Origin: Caulobacteraceae bacterium
GTDB lineage: Bacteria; Pseudomonadota; Alphaproteobacteria; Caulobacterales; Caulobacteraceae
Reading direction: 5' to 3'
Assembly: GCA_003136615.1 (NCBI GenBank)
Contig: PLFA01000041.1
Span: 273 to 20,666 of the forward strand
Length of the DNA: 20,394 nucleotides
Below the pieces are notes generated by a model. It was given only the letters and a program-made list of their open reading frames with translations. It had not been told where the DNA came from and searched no databases. Positions 7,438 to 15,467 of the stretch are shown in pieces. Position numbers and translations under genes: made by a program. How positions within the stretch are numbered: position 1 is the stretch's first letter; each line of letters begins with the position of its first letter.

Positions 7438-8837
7438 GCCGAAGCAGCGGTCGCGGTTTTGGGTTGGATCATGGCCAGCCAGATACAGAGCGCGATGGCC
7501 GGGACGCCGATGGCGGCGGCGTAGAGGTAATAGAGGCCAAAGGCTTCGATCTGGGTCCGGCCCTGGGAAAGGCTGTCCACCAAGACGCCCGAAAACCCCT
7601 TCAAGGTCTTGCCGGCCCAGGTCAGCGCCGAGGTCATCAGGGCATATTGGGTCGCGGTGTAACCGAGGCTCGTGAGGCTCGACATATAGGTCACCAGGGC
7701 CACGCCGGAGAATCCGATGGCCACGGAATCCGCGGTCATGATCGTGGCGAAGGCCGACAGCTTCGCCGGCCCCAGGGTCAGAAGCGCATAGTCCCCGCCA
7801 TGCGCCGCCAGGAGGGCGAAGGCCGCGATAGCCAGGGGCTGGAGAATGGCGCCCACAATGAGGGCGCGCATGGCCCCGAAGCGCAGGCAGAAAAGGCCGC
7901 CCAGGCTGATGCCGACCAGGGAACCGGCCAGGCCCACCGTGGCGCGCACGGCGACGATGGTGGGCTTGTCGATGCTGAGCGTCTTATAGAAGGGCAGAGA
8001 CAGGGGGCCGCGCATGTAATCACAGAGGTGGTAGAGCGTGATCGTCCCCAGCATCAGGACCCCCATGGCGAGGCCGTGGTCGCGGAAGAAAACGATGAAA
8101 GGTCCGACGATGGCGTCGGCCAAGGCCTGGAAGGGGTTGCGAAGGGCGTCACGGGTCTTGGCCTGAAGAACGGCGTCCGCCTGCTTCGGCTCGCGCGCGA
8201 AGAGGGCCGCGACAATGCCGACCGCCATCAGCGCCCCATAGATTGCGTAGGATAGCGGCCATCCAATGGCCGTGGCGAGGAGCAGGATCACCGCTTCGGT
8301 CGCAACCAGAGCGGCGCGATAGCCCAGACTATAGGTCGCGGTGAGAAGACCCAGCTCATCGGCATCGGCGGCGATCTCGATCCGCCACGCGTCGATCACG
8401 GTGTCCTGAGCCGCCGCCGATATGCCGGTGAGCAGGCCGAACCCGACCAGACCCGCCAGATGGGTTCTGGGGTCATTGGCCGCCATGCCGATCAGGCCCG
8501 CGCCCACCCCGATCTGGGTGAGGATCATCCAGCCCCGTCGCCGGCCCAGCCTTGCCAGGAGCGGCGGCGGAATTCGGTCGGCGACGGCGCCCCAGAGGAA
8601 CTTGATGGAATAGGTAAGGCCGATCCAGGACAGAAATCCGATGATCGACAGCTTAATGCCATAGTCGCCCAGCCACCCGCCGAGCGTATTTCCAATAAGC
8701 ATGAAGGGGAGGCCCGAGGCGAAACCCAGGACCAGCATGACGCGCACCTTGGGCCGCGCGAGCGCGGTCAGAACCTCCCGGACGCGGCGTCGAGGCGTCG
8801 AAGCTGACGGGGCGCTTGTGAGTGTGGGCGTCTTCAT
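7434..8837 (-). CDS. AmpG-like MFS permease
   Basis: This is a polytopic major facilitator superfamily protein (467 aa; roughly 12 membrane segments by hydrophobicity). The first membrane segments carry the AmpG pattern: LGFASGLPFMLIGNTLGGWL at about 37-56, a KFLWGAVADR-type loop near 79-88, an RRRGW loop and AAQDTVIDAWRIE. AmpG permeases import anhydro-muropeptides from the periplasm for cell-wall recycling, and this is the best functional guess. Other members of the family are annotated only as MFS transporters. The N-terminal 30 residues are polar and basic, as expected inside the cell. It is the last of a minus-strand run, 60 bp after the glycosyltransferase. Its stop overlaps the stop of the convergent dehydrogenase. 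Confidence 0.83.
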   Translation of the reverse strand: MKTPTLTSAPSASTPRRRVREVLTALARPKVRVMLVLGFASGLPFMLIGNTLGGWLGDYGIKLSIIGFLSWIGLTYSIKFLWGAVADRIPPPLLARLGRRRGWMILTQIGVGAGLIGMAANDPRTHLAGLVGFGLLTGISAAAQDTVIDAWRIEIAADADELGLLTATYSLGYRAALVATEAVILLLATAIGWPLSYAIYGALMAVGIVAALFAREPKQADAVLQAKTRDALRNPFQALADAIVGPFIVFFRDHGLAMGVLMLGTITLYHLCDYMRGPLSLPFYKTLSIDKPTIVAVRATVGLAGSLVGISLGGLFCLRFGAMRALIVGAILQPLAIAAFALLAAHGGDYALLTLGPAKLSAFATIMTADSVAIGFSGVALVTYMSSLTSLGYTATQYALMTSALTWAGKTLKGFSGVLVDSLSQGRTQIEAFGLYYLYAAAIGVPAIALCIWLAMIQPKTATAASA

Positions 8838-8897
8838 TGGAAGAACCCTGGGGCGCGTCGTCCGTCCCGTCCAGCGGCGAGGCCACTGTCCGCGCGC

Positions 8898-9836
8898 TTA
8901 GAGCCAAGCGGCCAGGGTTTTGAGCCTTGCGCCATAGGTGTGCTCGGCGAGAACGCGCCGGCGACCCCGGGCGCCCAGGGCGGCGGCCTCGTCGGGGGCG
9001 GCAAGGAGCCGGGCATGATGGGCGTTCAGTTCATCCAGATCGCGCCAGACGAGAACCTCGGCGCCCGGATCGAAACAGCGTTCCAGATCCGGCTGGTCGT
9101 CGGTAATCAGGGCGGCGCCGGCCAGAAGCGGATCGAAATTCCGCTGGTTGAGTCCTGAGAGGACATTTAGCTCATTGCGGATGTTCAGCGCCGCCAGATG
9201 GCGTCCATAGACCCCGCGCAGAGCCTGGGGCGCGAGGCGCCGGGGATGGATCTGGTGATGGGGGCCCTCCGCGACGGTCCAGCCTGGGCCATGCAGGGTG
9301 ATGGGGGCGTTGAGGGCGAGCGCCACGGCGCGCCGATGGGGCGTAGGGTTTCCCACAAAGACCATGCGGCCCTCCCGACTCTCAGCGGGAGGCCAGTCGC
9401 CGGCGGGGTTGGCGGCATGGGGCAGATAGATCGCCGCGCTGGAAAACTTGGAGGCTTCATGCTGGGCGAGGAGGGCCGAGTCCGCATAGCCCACCCCGTC
9501 ATAATGCCCGGCCAGGGCGCGGGCGCTCTCATCAAAACGGTCGCCCACCCAGCCGATCAGCGGCGCGCGCCCAGGCAGGCTGGCGATCGCCTCCAGGATC
9601 GGCGCGGGAACGTGGAACGCGCCCAGGGCGAGGATAAGATCAGGCGCCTGGCGGATGATCCGACGGCGCAGGCGCGCGGCGATGGGGCCCGCCAAGGCGG
9701 CCTCCAGGGGCGCGGCGAGCCAGGGCCGGCGGACCAGACCCATCGCCACCTCGTGGCCCTCGCCGGCGAAAGCGGCGGCGGCATCTTCCAGCCAATGGGT
9801 GATGCTGGCGCCCTTCCCCAGCAGGAAGATCTTCAT
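8898..9836 (-). CDS. CgeB-like glycosyltransferase (GT-B type)
   Basis: The 312-aa product looks like a two-domain GT-B glycosyltransferase of the CgeB type. The first half starts MKIFLLGKGASITHW and contains LILALGAF and IGWVGDRFDES. The second half starts around MVFVGNPTPHRR (residues 158-169). It holds the nucleotide-sugar-binding-like block SGLNQRNFDPLLAGAALITD (227-246), followed by LERCFDPGAEVLVWRDLDEL. CgeB-type enzymes modify surface or spore-coat polymers; the sugar and acceptor here are unknown. No signal peptide is seen, so it is probably cytosolic or peripheral to the inner membrane. It sits between cobS (70 bp upstream) and the AmpG-like gene (60 bp downstream) on the same strand. 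The ribosome binding site is weak. Confidence 0.78.
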   Translation of the reverse strand: MKIFLLGKGASITHWLEDAAAAFAGEGHEVAMGLVRRPWLAAPLEAALAGPIAARLRRRIIRQAPDLILALGAFHVPAPILEAIASLPGRAPLIGWVGDRFDESARALAGHYDGVGYADSALLAQHEASKFSSAAIYLPHAANPAGDWPPAESREGRMVFVGNPTPHRRAVALALNAPITLHGPGWTVAEGPHHQIHPRRLAPQALRGVYGRHLAALNIRNELNVLSGLNQRNFDPLLAGAALITDDQPDLERCFDPGAEVLVWRDLDELNAHHARLLAAPDEAAALGARGRRRVLAEHTYGARLKTLAAWL

Positions 9837-9906
9837 GGCGCCATAGGCGGGCGAGCCGTTCTCCTAGGCCAAGGCTTCGGAGAACAGGCCCACGCTCCCT
9901 GAGGGC

Positions 9907-10917
9907 TCAGGCTACCTTTACCCGGGCGGCGGCTTCGGGCAGATCGCCGCCGAAGGCGCGCTGATAGAATTCCGCCACCGTGGCGCGCTCCAGCTCATCG
10001 CACTTGTTGAGGAAGGTCACGCGGAAGGCCAGGGCGAGGTCGCCGGCGAAAATCTCGGCATTCTGCGCCCAGGTGATCACCGTGCGCGGGCTCATGACCG
10101 TGGAGATATCGCCGTTCATGAAGGCGTTGCGGCTCATATCCGCCACCCGCACCATGGCCGCCACCTGACGGCGACCCTCGGCGGTCTTGGCGTAGTTTGG
10201 GACCTTGGCGAGCACGATCTCCGCCTCCACGTCATGGGCCAGATAGTTCAGCGTGGTGACGATGGACCAGCGGTCCATCTGGCCCTGATTGATCTGCTGA
10301 GTGCCGTGGTAGAGGCCCGTGGTGTCGCCCAGACCAATGGTGTTGGTGGTGGAGAACAGTCGAAAATAGGGGTTGGGCCGGATCACCCGGTTCTGATCGA
10401 GCAGCGTCAGCCGGCCCTGGGCCTCCAGAACGCGCTGGATCACGAACATCACGTCCGGCCGGCCGGCGTCATATTCGTCGAACACCAGGGCCATGGGCCG
10501 CTGTAGGCACCAGGGCAGCATGCCCTCGCGAAATTCGGTGATCTGCTTGCCGTCCTTCAAGACGATGGCGTCCTTGCCGACCAGGTCGATGCGGCTCACA
10601 TGGCTGTCCAGATTGACCCGGATCATCGGCCAGTTCAGCCGCGCGGCGATCTGCTCGATGTGGGTGGACTTGCCCGTGCCGTGATAGCCCTGGACCATCA
10701 CCCGGCGGTCGAAGGCGAAGCCGGCGCAGATCGCCAAAGTCGTCTGGGGATCAAAGCGATAGGCCGGATCAAGGTCGGGCACATGGCTGTCGCGCGTCGC
10801 GAAAGCCGGAACCTTCATCTCCGAATCCACGCCAAAGACCTCGCGGATGGACACCTCATGGTCGGGGGCCAGGGCGAGCAATTCGTCTTGAGCGGGGGTC
10901 TCGGTGAGGCTGGACAT
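9907..10917 (-). CDS. cobS: CobS, AAA+ subunit of aerobic cobaltochelatase
   Basis: This 336-aa AAA+ ATPase matches alphaproteobacterial CobS, which with CobT forms the ATPase part of the CobNST complex that inserts cobalt into hydrogenobyrinic acid a,c-diamide in aerobic cobalamin synthesis. Walker A is GYHGTGKST (residues 77-85). Walker B is ALVFDEYD (144-151). The FSTTNTIGLGDTTGLYHGTQ region and the Met/Arg sensor segments follow. The N-terminal segment (DHEVSIREVFGVDSEMKVPAF) is the usual CobS leader. The frame extends to 10956, but the ATG at 10917, preceded by AGGGA with a 9-nt spacer, matches the family start MSSL. The J-domain gene lies upstream on the same strand. cobT is not adjacent within the window. 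Confidence 0.92.
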   Translation of the reverse strand: MSSLTETPAQDELLALAPDHEVSIREVFGVDSEMKVPAFATRDSHVPDLDPAYRFDPQTTLAICAGFAFDRRVMVQGYHGTGKSTHIEQIAARLNWPMIRVNLDSHVSRIDLVGKDAIVLKDGKQITEFREGMLPWCLQRPMALVFDEYDAGRPDVMFVIQRVLEAQGRLTLLDQNRVIRPNPYFRLFSTTNTIGLGDTTGLYHGTQQINQGQMDRWSIVTTLNYLAHDVEAEIVLAKVPNYAKTAEGRRQVAAMVRVADMSRNAFMNGDISTVMSPRTVITWAQNAEIFAGDLALAFRVTFLNKCDELERATVAEFYQRAFGGDLPEAAARVKVA

Positions 10918-10988
10918 GACGGGCTGTTCCCTAACGCGCCGCCCCATAAGACGCAAATGGGCCGAGGCAGATGCGGCGACGGCGGCGC

Positions 10989-11621
10989 CTAAACGAGCTT
11001 GGCCTTTTGGAGCGTCTTATAGGCGCGAAGGACGCGTTGCAGACGACTTTCGGCGGAGCGGTCTCCGCCATTGGCGTCGGGGTGACAGAGCTTCACCAGC
11101 TCCAGATACCGCACGCGAATGGCCGGACCATCGGCGGTATGGTCAAGGTCGAGGTCGAGAAGGGCGGCTAGCTCCATCTTGCCCAGGCGCGAATCCGGCG
11201 CGGGGGCCGTTCCGGTCTTGCGCGCCTTTTCGGTGAAGAGGCCCATGGGGTCGCTGAAGGTCCCGCGGGCGGCGGCGGCCTCGCGATTGCGGGCCCCAGC
11301 CTTGAACGACCAGGTGGGGCGCCCGCCCGTGACCAGCTCCTCGGCGATCCGGTCGGTCACTTCCGATTCCGAGAGGCCGGCGAAGAAGTTCCAGTTGCGA
11401 TTATATTCCGCCGCATGGGCCTGACAGAACCAATAGTGCTCGCCCGAGAGATCACGGGACTTGGGCGCGCGGGTGGCGGCGAGGGCGCGGCAACCGGCGT
11501 GATCGCAGGTGCGGTCCGACGCCGGCGGCGCGCGCGGACCCTTAGGCCCCGGCTCCTCGGCCTTGGGCGGCTTCACGCGGATGTCCACAAAGCGTGGCTT
11601 GTAACTGAAAGCACCCGGCAT
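10989..11621 (-). CDS. J-domain (DnaJ-like) protein with Cys/His cluster
   Basis: This 210-aa protein has a C-terminal J domain at about residues 145-208. The essential HPD tripeptide is at 170-172 (KLCHPDANGG), between a YLELVKL helix and a helix ending AYKTLQKAK. It should stimulate an Hsp70 (DnaK). It lacks the G/F region and CR1-type zinc repeats of true DnaJ. The N-terminal part starts FSYKPRFVDIRVKPP, a start I associate with the alphaproteobacterial genes next to cobS. It contains C39 and C44, then C66 and H69 in WFCQAH, a spacing that could bind a metal ion. A linker rich in Ala/Arg follows. The gene is divergent from bolA and 71 bp upstream of cobS on the same strand. The start ATG at 11621 has no strong ribosome binding site. 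Confidence 0.85.
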   Translation of the reverse strand: MPGAFSYKPRFVDIRVKPPKAEEPGPKGPRAPPASDRTCDHAGCRALAATRAPKSRDLSGEHYWFCQAHAAEYNRNWNFFAGLSESEVTDRIAEELVTGGRPTWSFKAGARNREAAAARGTFSDPMGLFTEKARKTGTAPAPDSRLGKMELAALLDLDLDHTADGPAIRVRYLELVKLCHPDANGGDRSAESRLQRVLRAYKTLQKAKLV

Positions 11622-11659
11622 GGCGCAGATTAGGGGGACAGCGCGGCGCAGTTCAAGAA

Positions 11660-11688
11660 TTGACAGCGCACAATCGCCGGGCCTTGAT
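11660..11688 (+). promoter_or_regulatory. Possible bolA promoter (TTGACA at 11660)
   Basis: A consensus -35 hexamer TTGACA lies at 11660-11665 in the bolA / J-domain divergent spacer. With a 17-bp gap the -10 position is CTTGAT, only a 3/6 match to TATAAT. Transcription would begin close to the bolA ATG at 11695, giving a very short or absent leader, which would fit the lack of a ribosome binding site. This is a weak call. Confidence 0.25.
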
Positions 11689-11694
11689 CAAACA

Positions 11695-11967
11695 ATGGGA
11701 AAAATCGCCGATGCGATGCGTGAAACCCTCAATACGCGCCTCGCCCCCACCCGTCTGGACATCGTTGATGAGTCAGATCGCCATTCCGGTCATTCCGGCG
11801 CACGAGAGGGCGGGGAAAGCCATTTCGTCGTGACCATAGAGTCCGCGGCCTTCGAAGGCCTTAAGGCTGTGGCCCGCCAGAGGCTGGTCTATGGTCTCCT
11901 GGACGCCCAACTCAAAGGCCCCGTCCACGCTTTGTCGCTTCGCCTGCGCGCGCCAGGAGAGGCTTAA
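11695..11967 (+). CDS. bolA: BolA family protein
   Basis: This is a compact 90-aa protein with the BolA fold. An N-terminal helix (IADAMRETLNTRL) is followed by LDIVDES, a loop rich in His, Ser and Gly, SHFVVTIESAAFEGL with the conserved His, and the helix RQRLVYGLL followed by PVHALSLRLRAP. BolA proteins partner with monothiol glutaredoxins in iron-sulfur trafficking and can affect cell shape and stress responses. I chose ATG 11695 rather than the open frame back to 11620 because it gives the standard length and N-terminus, and the longer form would overlap the divergent J-domain start. The bolA / J-domain / cobS neighbourhood is common in alphaproteobacteria. It converges with the response-regulator gene, 6 bp away. 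Confidence 0.88.
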   Translation: MGKIADAMRETLNTRLAPTRLDIVDESDRHSGHSGAREGGESHFVVTIESAAFEGLKAVARQRLVYGLLDAQLKGPVHALSLRLRAPGEA

Positions 11968-11973
11968 GCGGAC

Positions 11974-12351
11974 TCAGGCCATCGCCAAAGCTTCGGCCAG
12001 GACGCGGGGCAACTCGGCGGCGCGATAGGGCTTGCGCAGCACCGGGGAGCCCTGATCGGAGGCTCTCAGGCCCGTCTCGCCATAGCCCGTACAGAAGACG
12101 ATCGGCACGCCCCGGGCGCGCAGGGCGTCGACGATGGGATAGGCGGGTTCGCCATCGAGATTGAGGTCAAGCACGGCCACGTCGATGGGGGCCGTCGTCG
12201 CCACGAAGTCCAGGGCCTCGCCGACGGCGTGGATCGGCCCCAGCACCTCGCACCCGAGATCGGCGAGCATGGTCTGAACGAACATGGCGATGAGGGACTC
12301 ATCCTCCACCACCAGAACCCGCCGTCCCCGCATCTCGTTCGCACCGCTCAT
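11974..12351 (-). CDS. Single-domain response regulator (CheY-like receiver)
   Basis: The 125-aa product is a receiver domain only. Acidic pocket residues are E16 and D17 (VVEDES), the phospho-acceptor is D62 (AVLDLNLDGE), the switch residue is Thr in FCTGYGE, and the conserved Lys is in LRKPYR. There is no output domain, so it probably relays or sinks phosphate or acts by protein contact. No histidine kinase is visible nearby. The DLNLDGE and CTGYGE variants resemble stand-alone receivers often paired with HWE/HisKA_2 kinases in alphaproteobacteria, which is an inference. It lies 69 bp after the CorC/HlyC gene on the same strand. ATG at 12351 is the first start; a second ATG six codons on is possible. 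Confidence 0.9.
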   Translation of the reverse strand: MSGANEMRGRRVLVVEDESLIAMFVQTMLADLGCEVLGPIHAVGEALDFVATTAPIDVAVLDLNLDGEPAYPIVDALRARGVPIVFCTGYGETGLRASDQGSPVLRKPYRAAELPRVLAEALAMA

Positions 12352-12420
12352 GTGTGAGAGACTAACCTCAGCCGCGCGCCGGGAGAACCCGCCAAAGCCA
12401 AGGTATGGAGCGGCAAAAGG

Positions 12421-13704
12421 TCACCCCACTTTGGATCCCTCGATGGCCTGACTGATTCTCAGGGCGGTGATCTGGTTGCGCTGACGACGCAGAACCTGAA
12501 ACCGGTGGCCGTGGAAGAGGAACCTCTGGCCGGGCTCGGGAATGGCCCGGGCTTCGTGGATGACAAGGCCCGCCACTGTCACGGCGTTCTCGTCGGGCAG
12601 ATCCCAATCCATCGCGCGGTTCAGGTCGCGGATGGTCACATCCCCGTCCACATGGACCGAGCCATCCGCCTGGCGGCGCACGCCCTGCACCGCCTCGTCA
12701 TATTCATCATCGATCTCGCCGACGATCTCCTCGAGGATGTCCTCCAGAGCCACCAGGCCTTCCAGTGCGCCATATTCATCCACCACCAGAGCAAAATGGG
12801 TGCGGCGTTTCAGGAAGGCGTTGAGCTGATCCTTGAGATTGGTGGTCTCGGGAATGAACCAGGGGGGGCGCACAATGGCGGAAATGTCGATCCGCTCCAC
12901 GGCCCCGCCGGCGTCGGCCAGGGCCCGCAGCAGATCCTTGGCGTGCAGCACGCCGACGATGTTTTCCGCCTCGCCCCGATAGAGCGGCAGTCGGGAGTGT
13001 TCGGCCTCCAGGGCCTTGGCCACGAGATCACGTGGCGGCAGGTCGGCGTCGATCATGGATATCGACTTACGGTGCACCATGATCTCCGAGACGGTCATGT
13101 CCGAGAGGTCGAGCACACCACCCAACATCCGCCGCTCGCGGCTCTCGAAGGCGCCTTCGGAATGGTGCAGGTTCACCGCCCCGCGTATTTCCTCCCGCGC
13201 CGCCAGCAAATCCGTCCCGGGCGCCAGGTTGACGCCGAACAGGCGAAGCGTGGCCCGCACGACGATCTGCACCCCTTCGGTGACAGGGCCCAGCACGCGC
13301 ACCACCCCCAGGATCGGGCCCGATAGCGACCGGGCCACATCATCGGCGCGCAATATGGCCAGGGTCTTGGGCAAAACTTCCACATAGACCACCACCAGGA
13401 CGGTCATTACCGCTGTCGCCACGGCGACGCCCCTCGCGCCCGGGATCAGCCGGGTGATGATCAGGGTGGCGAGGACGGAGCTCAAAATATTGAGGGCGTT
13501 ATAGGCGATGAGGATCGTGCCGATCATGCGCTCCTGATTGGCCAGCAGGCGATTGACCCGGGTGGCCCCCGGGTCGCCCTCGCGCTCAAGCTGATGCATG
13601 CGTCCGCGGCTCGCCCGGGTCAGGGCCGTCTCGGCGGCGGAAAAGATGGCCGACACACCGAGCAGGACGAGAATGGCCAGGGCCCATGCCCAGACCGTGA
13701 TCAT
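12421..13704 (-). CDS. CorC/HlyC (CNNM-like) membrane protein: DUF21, CBS pair, CorC_HlyC domain
   Basis: This 427-aa protein has the standard layout of the hemolysin C / CorC-related family. A DUF21 (CNNM) transmembrane domain spans about 1-190, with hydrophobic segments near 5-24, 60-85 and 92-118 and the motif FSAAETALTRASRGR. Two CBS domains lie at about 205-265 and 272-330 (LPLYRGEAENIVGVLHAKDL; HFALVVDEYGALEGLVALED). A C-terminal CorC_HlyC domain covers about 345-422. Related proteins are implicated in Mg2+/Co2+ efflux; haemolysin activity is a historical label. The ATG overlaps the aroB stop by 4 nt (ATGA), making it part of the aroK-aroB transcript. A magnesium-related role is inferred from the family. 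Confidence 0.9.
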   Translation of the reverse strand: MITVWAWALAILVLLGVSAIFSAAETALTRASRGRMHQLEREGDPGATRVNRLLANQERMIGTILIAYNALNILSSVLATLIITRLIPGARGVAVATAVMTVLVVVYVEVLPKTLAILRADDVARSLSGPILGVVRVLGPVTEGVQIVVRATLRLFGVNLAPGTDLLAAREEIRGAVNLHHSEGAFESRERRMLGGVLDLSDMTVSEIMVHRKSISMIDADLPPRDLVAKALEAEHSRLPLYRGEAENIVGVLHAKDLLRALADAGGAVERIDISAIVRPPWFIPETTNLKDQLNAFLKRRTHFALVVDEYGALEGLVALEDILEEIVGEIDDEYDEAVQGVRRQADGSVHVDGDVTIRDLNRAMDWDLPDENAVTVAGLVIHEARAIPEPGQRFLFHGHRFQVLRRQRNQITALRISQAIEGSKVG

Positions 13705-14822
13705 GGCGCGGCGCCTTCAGTGACCAGGAAATCGTGGAGGTCGCCCGGGTCCACGCCCTTGGCGACGAAGGCTTCACCGATCGCCCGGGCCAGGATGAAG
13801 GTCAGGGCGCCGCCCTCCGCTTTCTTGTCCTGTCGCATGGCGCTGATGAGGGCGTCGGCGCCAAACGGGCCGCCGGAGAGGTCATCAAGTCGGGTGGGAA
13901 GGCCCGCGGCCGCCAGGGCGCACACGGCGCGCTCGGCATCCTGACCCGGACAGAGACCCAGAGCGCGCGAGAACCGGAAGGCCAGGGCGCAGCCGAGCCC
14001 CACCGCCTCGCCATGCTTGATCGCATCGCCAAAGCCGGTGAGGGCCTCGACGGCATGGCCAAAGGTGTGGCCGAGATTGAGCAAGGCGCGGGCCCCGGCC
14101 TCGCGCTCGTCCTCGGCGACGATCCGGGCTTTCATTTCCACAGACCGGGCCACGGCGTGCATGAGGGCTTCTGGCGCCCCGGCCAAAACCTCAGCCCCAT
14201 GAGCCTCCAGCCAGTCGAAGAACGCGGCGTCGCCCAGGAGGCCATATTTGATCACCTCGGCATAGCCGCAGACCCGCTCCCGCGCCGGCAGGGTCGCCAG
14301 AATATTGAGATCGGCCAGGACCAGGCGCGGCTGGTGGAAGGCGCCGATCAGGTTCTTGCCCTGGCGAACATCGATGGCGGTCTTGCCCCCCACCGAAGAA
14401 TCCACCTGGGCGAGCAGGGTCGTGGGAATCTGGATGAAATCCATACCCCGTTTGAGGATCGCCGCGGCGAAACCGGTCAAGTCACCAACCACACCCCCGC
14501 CAAAAGCGATCACCAGGTCCGAACGCTCAAGACCCAGATCCAGCAGGGCGGAGCAGACATGCTCCAGGCCCGCAAAGGACTTGGCCGCCTCGCCCGGCGG
14601 GATGATGATCTCATGAACCGTGAGCCCCGCGCCTTGAAGGGACGCGCGAAGCCGGGCCCCATGCAGGCCCGCCACGGTCTCATCCATGACCACCGCGGCC
14701 AGAGACCGCTTAAACAAGGGAACCAGGCGCGAGCCCGCCCCATCGATCAGGCCGGAGCCGATCAGAACCTCATAGGCGCGCCCCTCCAGGGCCACCGGCA
14801 CGGTGCGGACCAGCACGCTCAC
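13701..14822 (-). CDS. aroB: 3-dehydroquinate synthase
   Basis: AroB converts DAHP to 3-dehydroquinate, the second step of the shikimate pathway, in the cytosol using NAD+ and a divalent metal. The 373-aa length is usual. The nucleotide-binding stretch is IAFGGGVVGDLTGFAA (105-120), followed by the substrate region TTLLAQVDSSVGGKTAID (134-151) and NLIGAFHQP. The three metal ligands appear as E189 (YAEVIKYG), H252 (GHTFGHAVEA) and H270 (IKHGEAVGLG). The start is GTG, whose GTGA overlaps the aroK stop, and the gene's own TGA overlaps the next gene's ATG. The set aroK-aroB-CorC/HlyC is therefore probably translated as a coupled unit. Confidence 0.97.
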   Translation of the reverse strand: MSVLVRTVPVALEGRAYEVLIGSGLIDGAGSRLVPLFKRSLAAVVMDETVAGLHGARLRASLQGAGLTVHEIIIPPGEAAKSFAGLEHVCSALLDLGLERSDLVIAFGGGVVGDLTGFAAAILKRGMDFIQIPTTLLAQVDSSVGGKTAIDVRQGKNLIGAFHQPRLVLADLNILATLPARERVCGYAEVIKYGLLGDAAFFDWLEAHGAEVLAGAPEALMHAVARSVEMKARIVAEDEREAGARALLNLGHTFGHAVEALTGFGDAIKHGEAVGLGCALAFRFSRALGLCPGQDAERAVCALAAAGLPTRLDDLSGGPFGADALISAMRQDKKAEGGALTFILARAIGEAFVAKGVDPGDLHDFLVTEGAAP

Positions 14823-15358
14823 GCGGCGGCGCGCGCGGCCAGGGCGTGAAGGATCGCGTCCACCGCCACCTGGTGCGCCGCCTCGCCGGTCTCAATGATG
14901 ATGTCGGCGGTCTCGAAGTGCGGATAGCGCTCCTGGGCCTGGGCGGCGAGGACGGCGGCCGGATCCTTACCTGCCACAAGGGGGCGATGATCGCGCCTGG
15001 CCACCCGGCGGGCCAGGACCTCAAGATCGGCCTTGAGCCAGACCGATACGGCTCTTTCGGCGATCAGGGCGCGGGTGGCGGCATGCGCAAAAGCGCCCCC
15101 CCCGGTGGCCAGAACATGGGGCGGCTCGTCCAAGAGGCGCGCGATCACCCGCCGCTCCCCCTCCCGGAAAGCGGTTTCGCCGAGGTGGGTAAAAATCTCG
15201 GAAATGGACCGCCCCGCGGCCGTCTCGATTTCCGCGTCGGCGTCCCGGAAGGGCATGCCCAGCGCCAGGGCCAGTCTGCGGCCGATGCTGCTCTTGCCCA
15301 CGCCCATCAGACCGACAAGGGCGATGGTGCGGCTTGTGGAGGCGCGTTGAAGGGGCAT
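14819..15358 (-). CDS. aroK: Shikimate kinase
   Basis: AroK phosphorylates shikimate with ATP. Walker A is GLMGVGKSS (residues 16-24 from this start). The D-x-D pair that binds shikimate and Mg2+ is at 39-41 (FRDADAEIE). The conserved FREGERR block is at about 64-70, the GGG turn at 86-88 (LATGGGAF), and the lid region contains RRDHRPLV. From ATG 15358 the protein is 179 aa, the normal size. The frame stays open to 15469, but that would add 37 residues of no known similarity and overlap the divergent xerD start. An intermediate ATG at 15412 is possible. No strong ribosome binding site marks any of these. It is the first gene of the overlapping aroK-aroB-CorC/HlyC unit. Confidence 0.93.
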   Translation of the reverse strand: MPLQRASTSRTIALVGLMGVGKSSIGRRLALALGMPFRDADAEIETAAGRSISEIFTHLGETAFREGERRVIARLLDEPPHVLATGGGAFAHAATRALIAERAVSVWLKADLEVLARRVARRDHRPLVAGKDPAAVLAAQAQERYPHFETADIIIETGEAAHQVAVDAILHALAARAAA

Positions 15359-15467
15359 GGCGACAATCAAAGTTACACCAAGCGATGCCAAGACGCCACT
15401 TTGGGACGCCATGTGGGGAGCGCCGCTTAAGCCTGTGCTAATCTTGTGAGGCCACACTGAGCCCATC

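Noticed and set aside
7464..8255. A 263-codon plus-strand frame opposite the AmpG-like gene
   Set aside because: The minus-strand frame encodes a clear multi-membrane permease; the antisense translation is polar and repetitive (Gly, Asp, Glu, His).
13734..14849. A 371-codon open frame on the plus strand opposite aroB
   Set aside because: It mirrors aroB, which has all catalytic residues; the antisense product is low-complexity and unlike any protein family I know.
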